Below the pieces are notes generated by a model. It saw only the letters and a list, made by a program, of their open reading frames with translations, had not been told where the DNA came from and made no database searches. A stretch of 64,000 bases of DNA from Duganella alba (GTDB taxonomy: Bacteria; Pseudomonadota; Gammaproteobacteria; Burkholderiales; Burkholderiaceae_D). The position numbers and the translations under genes were made by a program. Positions 17,860 through 26,451 of this stretch are shown here, one piece after another. The DNA lies in NCBI RefSeq assembly GCF_009674495.1, contig NZ_WKJN01000017.1, positions 1 to 64,000 on the forward strand, in the 5' to 3' direction. Each line of letters opens with the position of its first letter. Position 1 is the stretch's first letter.

Positions 17860-19686
17860 ATGAAACTCAAGCTCTCCTTTGCACTGACGCTGATCGCCAC
17901 CGCGTTGACGCCGGCCATGGCTGCCGATCGTCCGCACAACGTCATACTGTTTGTCCCGGACGGGATGCGTTCGGAAATGGTGACCGCCGCCAACGCGCCT
18001 GCCATGGCGGCGCTGCGCGACGCCGGTGTCGCCTTCAGCAACAGCCACTCCGTATTCCCGACCTTCACCACCGCGAACGCCTCGGTGTTTGCCACCGGCC
18101 ACTACCTGGGCGATACGGGCGACTTCAGCAACACCATCCATACGGGATACCAGGTCGGCCCGGCGAATGGCTCGGTCACGCCATTCCTGGAAAACGACGC
18201 TGTGCTGGGCGACGTGGATGAACACTTTTCCGGCGATTACCTGAATCAGGAGACCGTGATGAAAGCCGCGCGCAAGGCCGGCTTCAACACTGCGGCGGTC
18301 GGCAAGCTGGGCCCCACGCTGATCTTCGACCACACCGACCGCTCCGGCGACAGCAGCGTCATCGCCGACGATCCCACTGGCAGCGCGGCGGGCATTCCAC
18401 TGGCGCAGTGGGTTAAGGACGGACTGGCCAGGGAAGGGCTGGCGCTGGCGGCGCCTTCGCGCGGCGCGAACGGCAGCGTCGGCTCGGCCACCGTTCCCGG
18501 CACGGTGACGGCAAACCTGGCGCAGCAACAGTGGTTTGCCGACCTGTTCAATAAAGTCATCCTGAAGAAATTCAAGGAAGACGACAGGCCATTTTTCGCC
18601 GTCTTCTGGTCGCGCGATCCGGATGGCAGCCAGCACAACCAGGGCGACAGCCTGAACGCCATCACGCCCGGCATCAACGGTCCGACCGCGCTGGCGGGGA
18701 TTAAAAACGCCGACAACAACCTCCAGCAGATCCGCGACACCTTGCGTGCGCTGGGACTGGAAGCGACCACCGACATCATCGTGTCGGCGGACCATGGCTT
18801 CTCCACCGTATCGAAGCAGAGCGATACCAGCTATGCGGCGCGCATCGCGTATGCCGACGTGCCGCAAGGCTTCCTGCCACCGGGCTTCCTCGCCAAGGAC
18901 ATCGCGCATGCGTTGGGTCAAAAGTTCTGGGACCCGGATCAGAAGAACCTGCTGCTCGGCGACGCACAGCACGCCAAATTCTCCAACGGACTCATCGGCG
19001 ATGATCCTCTCGCGCCGCGGGTCATCGTCGCCGGCAACGGCGGTTCCGACCTGATCTATCTGCCGCAAAAAACCACCAAGGCCGGCGCGCGTGCCCTGAC
19101 GCGGAAGATTGTCGATTTCCTGCTGTCGCAAGACTACGTCAGCGGCATTTTTGTCGATAGCCGCCTGGGGAAATTCAAGGGCGCGTTATCGCTGCGCGAC
19201 ATCAACCTGGAGGGCAGCGCCGCGACCCCGCGTCCGGCCATGGTGGTGAACTTCAAGTCCTTCAGTTTCGGCTGCGCCTTGCCGACGACCTGCTCGGTCG
19301 AAGTGGCGGACAGCACGCTGCAACAAGGGCAGGGCATGCACGGCAGTTTCAGCCGGGGCGACACCTTTAACTTCACCGCCGCCAACGGTCCCAGCTTCAA
19401 GCAAGGCTTTGTGGATGCCGCGCCCGTCAGCAATGTCGACGTCAGCCGGACGATAGCGGCCCTGCTCGGCCTGAAAATCCCGGACACCGGAAAACTCACC
19501 GGCCGCGTATTGACCGAAACCATGCCCGGCGGCGCCATGCCCAAGGTCCGGACAAAGACCATTTCGTCGCAGCCCGCCAGCAACGGCTTGAAAACCATCC
19601 TGCAATATCAACAGGTGGACCGCAGCTGGTACTTCGATGCGGCCGGATTCCCGGGCCGAACGTTGGGATTGCAGCCTTGGCCTTGA
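17860..19686 (+). CDS. Alkaline phosphatase superfamily phosphodiesterase
   Basis: The 608-residue protein has a signal peptide (MKLKLSFALTLIATALTPAMA). It is followed by VILFVPDGMR, with a metal-binding Asp, and PTFTTANASVFATGHY, where Thr is the likely nucleophile. DIIVSADHGFSTV later supplies the second metal Asp-His pair. This is the type I phosphodiesterase/nucleotide pyrophosphatase arrangement. SRDPDGSQHNQGDS probably adds a further metal ligand. The C-terminal part (about residues 450-600) has a Cys pair in GCALPTTCSV and no recognised domain. Substrate unknown. It begins 58 bases after the CLC gene, so read-through from the fluoride leader is possible but not shown. Confidence 0.83.
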   Translation: MKLKLSFALTLIATALTPAMAADRPHNVILFVPDGMRSEMVTAANAPAMAALRDAGVAFSNSHSVFPTFTTANASVFATGHYLGDTGDFSNTIHTGYQVGPANGSVTPFLENDAVLGDVDEHFSGDYLNQETVMKAARKAGFNTAAVGKLGPTLIFDHTDRSGDSSVIADDPTGSAAGIPLAQWVKDGLAREGLALAAPSRGANGSVGSATVPGTVTANLAQQQWFADLFNKVILKKFKEDDRPFFAVFWSRDPDGSQHNQGDSLNAITPGINGPTALAGIKNADNNLQQIRDTLRALGLEATTDIIVSADHGFSTVSKQSDTSYAARIAYADVPQGFLPPGFLAKDIAHALGQKFWDPDQKNLLLGDAQHAKFSNGLIGDDPLAPRVIVAGNGGSDLIYLPQKTTKAGARALTRKIVDFLLSQDYVSGIFVDSRLGKFKGALSLRDINLEGSAATPRPAMVVNFKSFSFGCALPTTCSVEVADSTLQQGQGMHGSFSRGDTFNFTAANGPSFKQGFVDAAPVSNVDVSRTIAALLGLKIPDTGKLTGRVLTETMPGGAMPKVRTKTISSQPASNGLKTILQYQQVDRSWYFDAAGFPGRTLGLQPWP

Positions 19687-19710
19687 CAGATCAACAATTG
19701 AAGTTAAAAT
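19683..19710 (+). promoter_or_regulatory. Sigma-70 promoter of the PEP-CTERM gene
   Basis: TTGACA at 19683-19688 matches the -35 consensus perfectly. It is spaced 16 bases from TAAAAT at 19705-19710, which matches five of six -10 bases. The -35 box overlaps the stop codon of the upstream gene. The predicted start near 19717 leaves a short AT-rich leader with AAGGA ahead of the ATG at 19738. Confidence 0.65.
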
Positions 19711-19737
19711 AATACATTAACCTATATTAAGGATTGT

Positions 19738-20292
19738 ATGATCTTCCGCGCCATCGTCTGTTCCGCATTGATTGGTTTCGCAGGCACGAGCTCTGCCGGT
19801 GACCTGACCTATACTTACACCGGGAACTGGTTCGAGAAAAATGCCATTACGGCGGAGCCGTCGCGTCTGATTGCCCACTTCGTATTCGATTTCGCTCACT
19901 CGCCTGGTGCGGACGATCACTTCTATACGATCAAGAGCTGGGATGTCAGCGCCGCAGGGATGAACTTTGGTCCGGCAACAAAAAGCTTTTTCTTCAATCC
20001 GCAATTCATCTTCGACAGCAATATGAACATTGTTGAGTGGAAGATTAATGATGCGAAAACGGCTTCGGACTGGAGCGGATTTTCTTCCGAGTCGGCCGGC
20101 TTCAATTATGACGGAAGGGCTGTGGATCTGGCTGCCTCATATGTGACGGCAGGCCCGTATGCGACCGTTTATGACAAGCCCGGCGTATGGACCGTGAGTG
20201 CTGCGGCTGCCGTTCCCGAGCCATCAACCTACTGGTCGCTGATTGCGGGTCTGGCATGCCTGGCCCTGGTGCGGCGGAAAACCCGGGCCTGA
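19738..20292 (+). CDS. PEP-CTERM sorting domain protein
   Basis: The 184-residue exported protein has an N-terminal signal sequence (MIFRAIVCSALIGFAGTSSA) and a predicted beta-rich body. The C-terminal PEP-CTERM tail consists of VPEPSTYW, a hydrophobic stretch and the basic end RRKTRA. PEP-CTERM tails are cut by exosortase/EpsH and such proteins are linked to exopolysaccharide or biofilm surfaces. The body resembles other PEP-CTERM proteins of unknown function. The gene is visibly less GC-rich than its neighbours and has its own strong promoter. No exosortase gene lies in this window. Confidence 0.88.
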   Translation: MIFRAIVCSALIGFAGTSSAGDLTYTYTGNWFEKNAITAEPSRLIAHFVFDFAHSPGADDHFYTIKSWDVSAAGMNFGPATKSFFFNPQFIFDSNMNIVEWKINDAKTASDWSGFSSESAGFNYDGRAVDLAASYVTAGPYATVYDKPGVWTVSAAAAVPEPSTYWSLIAGLACLALVRRKTRA

Positions 20293-20299
20293 GCCGGGG

Positions 20300-21739
20300 C
20301 TATAACACCGCCGGTGTCTCCAGCGGTGAGTGCTGCAGCGCTTCGGCAATGCGTTGCAGCGCCTGACGTATCTCTTCCTGGTCGGCGATACCGCCGATGC
20401 AGACGCGGATGGCTTGCGGCGGCTGGCCATCCACCGCAAACGCATCGCTTGGCACCACGCCGATACCGGTCGCGCGCAGATGGGCGGTGAGGGCCAGCCG
20501 GTCCCATTGCTCGGGCAACCGTATCCACAAATGGAACGCTTCCGGCTGCGACGCATAGCTGTGCGGCGGCAGGATGCGCGCCGCCAGCCGCTGGCGCGCC
20601 ATCGATTCCTTGCGGATCGCGTTCAGCGCCAGGTCCGCCGTGCCTTCCCGTATCCAGCGGCTGGCCAGCGCCGCCGTGAACGGCGCCGCCATCACGGTGG
20701 TGGCGCGTACCGCCGCCGCCAGACGCGCGGTGGACACCGCATCCGGCGCGGCAATGTAGGCCAGCCGCAGACCTGCGCCGACGCACTTCGCCATGCCCGC
20801 CACATAATAGGTGACATCAGCGCCGATGGCTGCGATCGGCGGCGGGCTGCTGCGCGGCAGAAAGCCGTAGGCGTCGTCCTCGATGATCGGTACGCCGTAA
20901 TTGCGCGCCACCTGCACCAGTGCCTGCCGGCGCTGGGCCGACATCGTCAGCGTGGTCGGATTGAGCAGCGTCGGGTTGCAGTACAGGGCCTGCGGCGCAT
21001 ATTGGGCGCAGGCGGCGGCAAAGGCCAGCGCGTCGATGCCTTCGCCATCCATCGGCAAGCCCACCAGCCGCAGATTCAGCAGGCTCGCCAGCGCCCGCAA
21101 GCCCGGATACGTCAGCGATTCGCAGCACACCACCGAACCGGGCGGGGCGATGGTGCTGAGGATCGCCATCAACGCCGCCTGCGCGCCGGGCACCACCAGC
21201 AGCCGCTCCGGCTCGATGGCCAGCCCGCGCCGCCGCAGCCACAGCGCGCCGGCCTCGCGGTCCAGCGCCGAGCCGCCGAAGTCCTGATAGCGCAGCAGGG
21301 CGGACATGTCACCGCCGATGGCCGACAGGCCGGAACGCATCAACGCCATTAATTCGGGTGTCAGCGCCTCGGGCGGCATGTTCATCGACAGATCGACATT
21401 CGGCCGCGCCGCCACGGCGCGCGGAATCGCCAACGCGCGTTTGCCGCAGACAAAGGTGCCGCGACCCACCGGGGAATCCACCAGGCCGCGTTTCTGCGCC
21501 TCGGTATAGGCGCGCGCCACCGTGGTGAAGTCGATGCCCAGCGCGTCGGCCAGGCTGCGCTGCGCCGGCAGCCGCTGCTCCGCCACCAGGCGCCCGGTGG
21601 CGATATCGGCGCCGATGGCGTCGGCGATCAGCTTGTAGACAGGGCCATGTCCCTTCTTCAGTTTCGGTATCCATCCGTTGGCGTTCTTCGGCACAGTCGA
21701 TCCAGTCAATGTTGGTGGGCGATAAAAAATTGTATGCAT
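20300..21739 (-). CDS. MocR-family regulator (GntR HTH fused to aminotransferase)
   Basis: The 479-residue protein joins an N-terminal GntR-type winged helix (GHGPVYKLIADAIGADIATGRL, LPAQRSLADALGIDFTTVARAYTEAQKRGLV) to a PLP-dependent class I aminotransferase-like domain. In that domain, IIEDDAYGFL holds the cofactor Asp and VAGMAKCVGAGLRLAYI holds the likely Schiff-base Lys. The domain usually senses an amino-acid-type or PLP effector without acting as an enzyme. The ATG at 21739 was taken as the start, giving an N-terminal arm before the HTH. It is divergent from the nit cluster across 326 bases and is a natural candidate regulator of it, although this is only positional evidence. Confidence 0.9.
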   Translation of the reverse strand: MHTIFYRPPTLTGSTVPKNANGWIPKLKKGHGPVYKLIADAIGADIATGRLVAEQRLPAQRSLADALGIDFTTVARAYTEAQKRGLVDSPVGRGTFVCGKRALAIPRAVAARPNVDLSMNMPPEALTPELMALMRSGLSAIGGDMSALLRYQDFGGSALDREAGALWLRRRGLAIEPERLLVVPGAQAALMAILSTIAPPGSVVCCESLTYPGLRALASLLNLRLVGLPMDGEGIDALAFAAACAQYAPQALYCNPTLLNPTTLTMSAQRRQALVQVARNYGVPIIEDDAYGFLPRSSPPPIAAIGADVTYYVAGMAKCVGAGLRLAYIAAPDAVSTARLAAAVRATTVMAAPFTAALASRWIREGTADLALNAIRKESMARQRLAARILPPHSYASQPEAFHLWIRLPEQWDRLALTAHLRATGIGVVPSDAFAVDGQPPQAIRVCIGGIADQEEIRQALQRIAEALQHSPLETPAVL

Positions 21740-21872
21740 ATTTCGTGCCGGAAAAATCCCGCCAAATTGCACCGGAACGCAGCAAGCGACGATCAAGGCG
21801 CACGCTTTTGATGCGCCCTGATTCCATAAGGAAAAATTCCTAATTCAGGATTGACTGCAGGACTTGAATGGA

Positions 21873-21888
21873 GCGCTGTTTTCAGCGC
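21873..21888. promoter_or_regulatory. Inverted repeat, candidate enhancer-binding site 1
   Basis: GCGCTG-TTTT-CAGCGC is a perfect 6-base inverted repeat with a 4-base spacer. Its centre is about 130 bases upstream of the predicted sigma-54 start, the usual distance for an activator site. A related imperfect site, GCGCTG-GGAAG-CAGC, lies at 21908-21922. Confidence 0.45.
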
Positions 21889-21984
21889 AAAAGTACGTCG
21901 GAAAAATGCGCTGGGAAGCAGCCTGAAAATCGCCGCATTGTATGGATTTTGATCCAGTCACGGGAAGCCGAAAACCACATTGCA

Positions 21985-22000
21985 TGGCATGGCGCATGCA
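21985..22000 (+). promoter_or_regulatory. Sigma-54 promoter of the nit cluster
   Basis: The sequence TGGCATGGCGCATGCA fits the -24/-12 consensus TGGCACG-N4-TTGCA with two mismatches and exactly ten bases between the invariant GG and GC. Transcription would start near 22012, leaving a leader of about 54 bases before nitB at 22066. Nitrogen-related sigma-54 control agrees with the family's nitrogen-starvation annotation. Confidence 0.7.
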
Positions 22001-22065
22001 TTCAATCCGGGCATCGCGACGCTGTTGTGCGATACCCACCTCAACCTACTTTGAAGAGACACGCC

Positions 22066-22548
22066 ATGCCTGCCATCGACCACAAGCCACACGCCAAAGG
22101 CGATTATTTTGTTGATTACGAAGAGAAGGTCTTCGAGGACGTCAAAGCCCTGCCGGGCGAAAAAGCACTGGTCACTTTCCACACCGTGGCCTTCGAAGGT
22201 TCGATCGGCTTCGTCAACCTGCTGCAAGCCACGCGCCTGCAACGCAAGGGCTACGAGACCACGGTGCTGCTGTACGGTCCGGGCGTCACGCTGGGCCTGC
22301 AGCGCGGCTTCCCGACCCTGGGCGACGAAGCCTTCCCGGGCCACCTGAACCAGAACAACCAACTGGTCAAGTTCATGGCCGAAGGCGGCAAGGTATATGC
22401 CTGCCGCTTCGCGCTGCAGGCGCTGTACGGTCACGGCGAGCCGTCGTTGATCGAAGGCATCCGCGCGATCGCGCCGCAGGACGTGCTGGACCTGAAGCTG
22501 CTGCACCTGCGCGCCAACGCGGTGATCATCGACACCTGGACGCTGTAA
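22066..22548 (+). CDS. nitB: NitB, MSMEG_0572-family nitrogen starvation protein
   Basis: This 160-residue protein matches the conserved first gene of Nit1C clusters, annotated elsewhere as the MSMEG_0572 family. Visible features are [39 protein letters not shown] and the Gly/Asn-rich [17 protein letters not shown]. It looks like a compact alpha/beta protein of DsrE-like size, with a Cys in [14 protein letters not shown], and its biochemical role is unknown. The ATG at 22066 has a GAAGAGA ribosome site. A longer in-frame extension back to 21868 was rejected because it crosses the sigma-54 promoter. Confidence 0.9.
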   Translation: MPAIDHKPHAKGDYFVDYEEKVFEDVKALPGEKALVTFHTVAFEGSIGFVNLLQATRLQRKGYETTVLLYGPGVTLGLQRGFPTLGDEAFPGHLNQNNQLVKFMAEGGKVYACRFALQALYGHGEPSLIEGIRAIAPQDVLDLKLLHLRANAVIIDTWTL

Positions 22549-22564
22549 GCGCAGCGGGGCGGAC

Positions 22565-23497
22565 ATGACAACGACCAAAAAGACGGTAAGGGCGGCGGCG
22601 GTGCAGATCGCGCCGGATTTCGACAGCGCCGACGGCACGCTGGCCAAGGTGCTGCAAGCGATTGCGGACGCCGCCGCGCAAGGGGCGGAGCTGGTGGTGT
22701 TTCCTGAAACCTTTGTGCCGTACTACCCGTACTTTTCGTTCGTGCGTCCGCCTTTCCAAGCCGGCGCCGAACACCTGCTGCTGTACGAGCGGGCGCCCAC
22801 GGTGCCGGGGCCGGTCACCGACGCCGTTGCCTCCGCCGCGCGCGAGCATGGTGTGGTGGTGGTGCTGGGCGTGAACGAGCGCGATCACGGCAGCCTGTAC
22901 AACACCCAGATCGTGTTCGACGCCAACGGCGAGCTGCTGCTCAAGCGGCGCAAGATCACGCCCACCTATCACGAACGCATGATCTGGGGGCAGGGCGACG
23001 CCAGCGGCCTGAAGGTGGTGGACACGGCGGTCGGCCGCATCGGCGCGCTGGCCTGCTGGGAGCATTACAACCCGCTGGCGCGCTACGCGCTGATGGCGCA
23101 GCACGAGGAAATCCACTGCGCCCAGTTTCCCGGCTCGATGGTCGGCCAGATCTTCGCCGACCAGATGGAGGTGACGATACGCCACCACGCGCTGGAATCG
23201 GCCTGCTTCGTGGTCAACGCCACCGGCTGGCTGACCGACAGCCAGATCGCCGCCATCACGCCCGATCCGGCGGTACAGAAAGCGCTGCGCGGCGGCTGCT
23301 GCACCACCATCGTCTCGCCGGAAGGCGTGCTGCTGGCGGAACCGCTGCGTTCCGGCGAAGGCATCGTCATCGCCGACCTCGACATGGCCCTGATCACCAA
23401 GCGCAAACGCATGATGGATTCGGTCGGCCATTATGCGCGCCCTGAGCTGCTCAGTCTCAGGATCGACGACCGCGCCGTCTCGCCCACCAATCTGTAA
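22565..23497 (+). CDS. nitC: NitC, Nit6803-family nitrilase
   Basis: The 310-residue enzyme carries the nitrilase catalytic triad: Glu48 in VVFPETF, Lys130 in [13 protein letters not shown] and Cys164 in [10 protein letters not shown]. The segment [14 protein letters not shown] is typical of true nitrilases. It belongs to the Nit6803 type found in Nit1C clusters, which hydrolyse nitriles to acids plus ammonia. Reported work on Pseudomonas links the cluster to growth on cyanide. It follows nitB by 16 bases. The physiological substrate in this organism is not shown by sequence. Confidence 0.95.
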   Translation: MTTTKKTVRAAAVQIAPDFDSADGTLAKVLQAIADAAAQGAELVVFPETFVPYYPYFSFVRPPFQAGAEHLLLYERAPTVPGPVTDAVASAAREHGVVVVLGVNERDHGSLYNTQIVFDANGELLLKRRKITPTYHERMIWGQGDASGLKVVDTAVGRIGALACWEHYNPLARYALMAQHEEIHCAQFPGSMVGQIFADQMEVTIRHHALESACFVVNATGWLTDSQIAAITPDPAVQKALRGGCCTTIVSPEGVLLAEPLRSGEGIVIADLDMALITKRKRMMDSVGHYARPELLSLRIDDRAVSPTNL

Positions 23498-23509
23498 GGA
23501 GCAGCCAGC

Positions 23510-24628
23510 ATGAGCATTCTCACCTCCGAAATTCCTGCGCAACAGCTGATCACCGAGCTGCAGTCGCTCGGCATGCGGCTGGCCGATCCAACCGCCGGCG
23601 CCCCCAGCCGGCGTGGCGGCGCAGGTCCGTCCGACCACAAGGCCGTCACCGTCGACGGCACCACCGTCATGATCCCGGTGCACACCGGCAGCGCGTTCAA
23701 CTCGCCCTACCTGGCCGCGCCGGCAGGCGCCGACGGCCGCAGCGCCATCATGCGCGACGGCCGCACCATCGGCATGATTTCCTTCCCGCGCCAGCCGCGC
23801 TTCTACAAGATGCAGACGCTGGACGGCGTGCCGTACTCGCACATCGCCACGCTGCACGGCAAGGACGTGCTGGCCACCACGGTGCTGCAAAGCTGCATCC
23901 GTTACGAAAGCCGGCGCAAGTCGTGCCAGTTCTGCTCCATCGGCCAGTCGCTGGCGGCCGGCCGCACCATCCTGCGCAAGATGCCGGAACAACTGGCCGA
24001 GGTGGCGCGCGCCGCCGTGCTGCTGGACGGCGTCAAGCACATGGTCATGACCACCGGCACGCCGAATGCCACCGACCGCGGCGCCGCCATCCTGTGCGAA
24101 AGCGCGTTCGCCGTGAAGTCGGCCGTCGACCTGCCGATCCAGGGCCAGTGCGAGCCGCCCGATGACGACGCCTGGTTCACGCGCATGCGCGATGCCGGCA
24201 TCGACGCGCTGGGCATGCACCTGGAGGCGGTGACGCCGGAGGTGCGGGCGCGCATCATGCCGGGCAAGGCCAGCGTGCCGTTGAGCCGCTATTTCGACGC
24301 CTTCGAGCGCGCCGTCGCCGTGTTCGGGCCCGGCCAGGTCAGCACCTACATCCTGGCCGGGCTGGGCGACACGCCGGAAGCCATCCTGCGCTGCTGCGAG
24401 CAACTGATCGGCATCGGCGTCTATCCCTTCGTGGTGCCGTTCGTGCCGATTGCCGGCACGCCGCTGGAAGACCATCCGGCGCCGTCGGCACAGATGATGC
24501 GCGAGCTGCTGGCGCCGCTGGGTGACATGCTGGGCGCCGGCGGCCTGGATTCGGGCGAGATCAAGGCCGGTTGCGGCCGCTGCGGCGCATGCTCGTCGCT
24601 GTCCACGTTTGAAAGGAAGCCATCATGA
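23510..24628 (+). CDS. nitD: NitD, MSMEG_0568-family radical SAM protein
   Basis: The 372-residue protein contains a Cys cluster, CIRYESRRKSCQFCSIG, with Cys at 129, 139 and 142 (CX9CX2C). That spacing is unusual for the radical SAM CX3CX2C signature but characteristic of this Nit1C family. A Gly-rich region (HMVMTTGTPNATDRGAA) and a C-terminal Cys pair in CGRCGACSS follow and could bind a second cluster or metal. A radical reaction on an unknown substrate is expected. It starts 12 bases after nitC and overlaps nitE by four bases (ATGA). Confidence 0.93.
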   Translation: MSILTSEIPAQQLITELQSLGMRLADPTAGAPSRRGGAGPSDHKAVTVDGTTVMIPVHTGSAFNSPYLAAPAGADGRSAIMRDGRTIGMISFPRQPRFYKMQTLDGVPYSHIATLHGKDVLATTVLQSCIRYESRRKSCQFCSIGQSLAAGRTILRKMPEQLAEVARAAVLLDGVKHMVMTTGTPNATDRGAAILCESAFAVKSAVDLPIQGQCEPPDDDAWFTRMRDAGIDALGMHLEAVTPEVRARIMPGKASVPLSRYFDAFERAVAVFGPGQVSTYILAGLGDTPEAILRCCEQLIGIGVYPFVVPFVPIAGTPLEDHPAPSAQMMRELLAPLGDMLGAGGLDSGEIKAGCGRCGACSSLSTFERKPS

Positions 24629-25149
24629 GCCTCGCGACATCCACCGCGCAACTGACTGCGCGCATCAAGCTGGCCACCACCGTCGCCCAGCGCGACGGCG
24701 CGCGCCAGCTGCGCAAGCAGGTGTTCTGCGGCGAGCAGGGCCTGTTCAATGGCGATGACCGCGACCAGATCGACACCACCGCGCTGACGCTGGTGGCGAT
24801 AGCCGGCCCGGATGGCGAGGTAATCGGCACGGTACGCATCCACCATGCCGGCGACGATATCTGGTGGGGATCGCGGCTGGCGGTGGCGTGCAGTGCGCGG
24901 CGCCAGGCGGCAGTCGGCAGCGGCTTGATAAAGCTGGCGGTCGGCGCCGCGCAGGCGCTCGGCTGCCGCACCTTCCTGGCCCACGTGCAGCAGCAGAATG
25001 TGCCGATGTTCGAGCAACTGCACTGGGACCCGTTGCACGACGTCGTCATGCACGGCCGGCCGCATAGCCTGATGCGCGCCGACCTGTCGTTCTACCCACC
25101 GATCCATGACGCCGACATCGGCTTCACCTGCTCGCGGGACGGCGCATGA
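24625..25149 (+). CDS. nitE: NitE, MSMEG_0567-family GNAT acetyltransferase
   Basis: The 174-residue protein has a GNAT fold. LRKQVFCGEQGLF is the opening segment, VIGTVRIHHAGDDIWWGSRLAV gives a central beta strand, and RRQAAVGSGLIKLAVGAAQ takes the place of the acetyl-CoA-binding R/Q-x-x-G-x-G/A loop. It matches the MSMEG_0567/sll0787 N-acetyltransferase family, which in cyanobacteria is fused to the AIR-synthase-like partner. Here the two are separate but overlap by four bases, which supports a joint function. The acceptor is unknown. Confidence 0.92.
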   Translation: MSLATSTAQLTARIKLATTVAQRDGARQLRKQVFCGEQGLFNGDDRDQIDTTALTLVAIAGPDGEVIGTVRIHHAGDDIWWGSRLAVACSARRQAAVGSGLIKLAVGAAQALGCRTFLAHVQQQNVPMFEQLHWDPLHDVVMHGRPHSLMRADLSFYPPIHDADIGFTCSRDGA

Positions 25150-26147
25150 GCCAGGAACTTGAACGCCTGACCGCGCTGCTGCGCAACTCGGCAGGCATCG
25201 CCCACAAACGCGATATCGACCAGGTGGTGCGCACGCTGTCCAGCGGCGGCGCGGTGCGCAACGGCGACGACTGCGCCGCCATTCCCGACGGCGACGGCTA
25301 CCTGCTGCTGGCCATCGAAGGCTTCGTCAACGAGTTCGTCGCCAGGGAGCCGTGGTTTGCCGGCTATTGTGGCGTGATGGTCAACGTCAGCGACATCTAC
25401 GCGATGGGCGGACGGCCGCTGGCCATCGTTGATGCGCTGTGGAGCCGGGGCGGCGAGGCGGCGCAGCCGCTGCTCGACGGCCTGGCGGCGGCATCGGCCG
25501 TGTATCAGGTGCCGATCGTCGGTGGCCACAGCAACCGACGCAGCGACCGCGAACAGCTGTCGGTGGCAATCACCGGCCGCGCAACCAGGCTGCTGACCAG
25601 CTTTGACGCGCAGCCCGGCGAGAACCTGCTAGTGGTCTGCGATCCGCGCGGCCGCTATCACGAGCCCTACGATTACTGGAACGCCAGCCTCGGCGCGCCA
25701 CCCGAACGCCTGCGCGCCGACCTTGAACTGCTGCCCGCCATCGCGGAAGACGGCTTGTGCCGCGCCGCCAAGGACATCAGCATGGCCGGCGTGGTCGGTA
25801 CGGCGCTGATGCTGCTGGAATGTTCGGGCATCGGCGCCGAGATCGACCTGGCCGCGATTCCGCGTCCTGCCGGCGTGGCGCTTGAGCGCTGGCTGACCAC
25901 GTTCCCCAGCTACGGCTTCATCCTGAGCGTGGCGGACGCCGACCTGGCCGCTGTCAAGGCGCGTTTCAAGGCGCGCGAACTGATGTGCGGCGTCATCGGC
26001 CGCACCAACGCCAGCCACCGCGTGCACCTGCGCCACGGCGAGGACGAGGCGCGCACGCTGCTGTGGGACTTTGCCGAGGAAGCGCTGATTGGCTGTGCGC
26101 CATCCCGATTACCCCACGTTCCATCCAAGGAGACCAGCCATGCCTGA
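25146..26147 (+). CDS. nitF: NitF, sll0787-family AIR synthase-like protein
   Basis: The 333-residue protein resembles AIR synthase/selenophosphate synthetase and ThiL enzymes, which phosphorylate or cyclise with ATP. RNGDDCAAIPDGDGYLLLAIEG and NVSDIYAMGGRPLAIVDALW carry the acidic metal/ATP residues. SMAGVVGTALMLLECSGIGAEID matches the C-terminal glycine-rich region. The product probably activates a substrate by phosphorylation in the pathway started by the radical SAM and nitrilase enzymes, but the reaction is unknown. Its last eight bases overlap the start of nitG. Confidence 0.92.
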   Translation: MSQELERLTALLRNSAGIAHKRDIDQVVRTLSSGGAVRNGDDCAAIPDGDGYLLLAIEGFVNEFVAREPWFAGYCGVMVNVSDIYAMGGRPLAIVDALWSRGGEAAQPLLDGLAAASAVYQVPIVGGHSNRRSDREQLSVAITGRATRLLTSFDAQPGENLLVVCDPRGRYHEPYDYWNASLGAPPERLRADLELLPAIAEDGLCRAAKDISMAGVVGTALMLLECSGIGAEIDLAAIPRPAGVALERWLTTFPSYGFILSVADADLAAVKARFKARELMCGVIGRTNASHRVHLRHGEDEARTLLWDFAEEALIGCAPSRLPHVPSKETSHA

Positions 26148-26427
26148 AGTCCGTTTTACCGTGCGCTGGCCGGACGATAGCGTCACCGACTGCTATTCGC
26201 CGTCCACCGTCATCCACGATTACCTGCAGGCCGGCGAACGCTATCCACTGGACGACTTTATGCAACGCAGCCGTACCGCGCTGAATCTCGCCAGCGAGCG
26301 CGTGCGCCTCAAGTACGGCTACGCCTGCTCGTCGGCGATGGACCAGCTGGAGCGGCTGGAAGCGCGCGCCTTGACCTACCAATCCGATCCCGCCGCCGCC
26401 GTGACGCTGGTTGCGTTGCGTTCCTGA
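26140..26427 (+). CDS. nitG: NitG, MSMEG_0570-family nitrogen starvation protein
   Basis: This small 95-residue protein is conserved in Nit1C clusters. It begins [20 protein letters not shown] and contains [21 protein letters not shown] and [20 protein letters not shown]. It has two Cys residues, no signal peptide and no membrane segment. The ATG at 26140 is preceded by AAGGAGA, an ideal ribosome site inside the end of nitF. It could be a small accessory or carrier subunit, and no fold could be assigned by eye. Confidence 0.9.
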   Translation: MPEVRFTVRWPDDSVTDCYSPSTVIHDYLQAGERYPLDDFMQRSRTALNLASERVRLKYGYACSSAMDQLERLEARALTYQSDPAAAVTLVALRS

Positions 26428-26451
26428 CCCATATTTCAACGGAGTTCCACC

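Larger units (their letters stand above)
21740..22065. promoter_or_regulatory. Divergent regulatory region between MocR and nitB
   Basis: This 326-base region holds no credible gene. It contains an AGGAA-AAA-TTCCT inverted repeat at 21829-21841. Two GCGCTG-centred dyads lie at 21873-21888 and 21908-21922, and a sigma-54 promoter-like site at 21985-22000. The region is more AT-rich than its flanks. The upstream inverted repeats could bind MocR or a sigma-54 activator. Confidence 0.55.

Noticed and set aside
21829..21841. AGGAA-AAA-TTCCT as a terminator
   Set aside because: Short stem, AT-rich and no T run; at most an operator.
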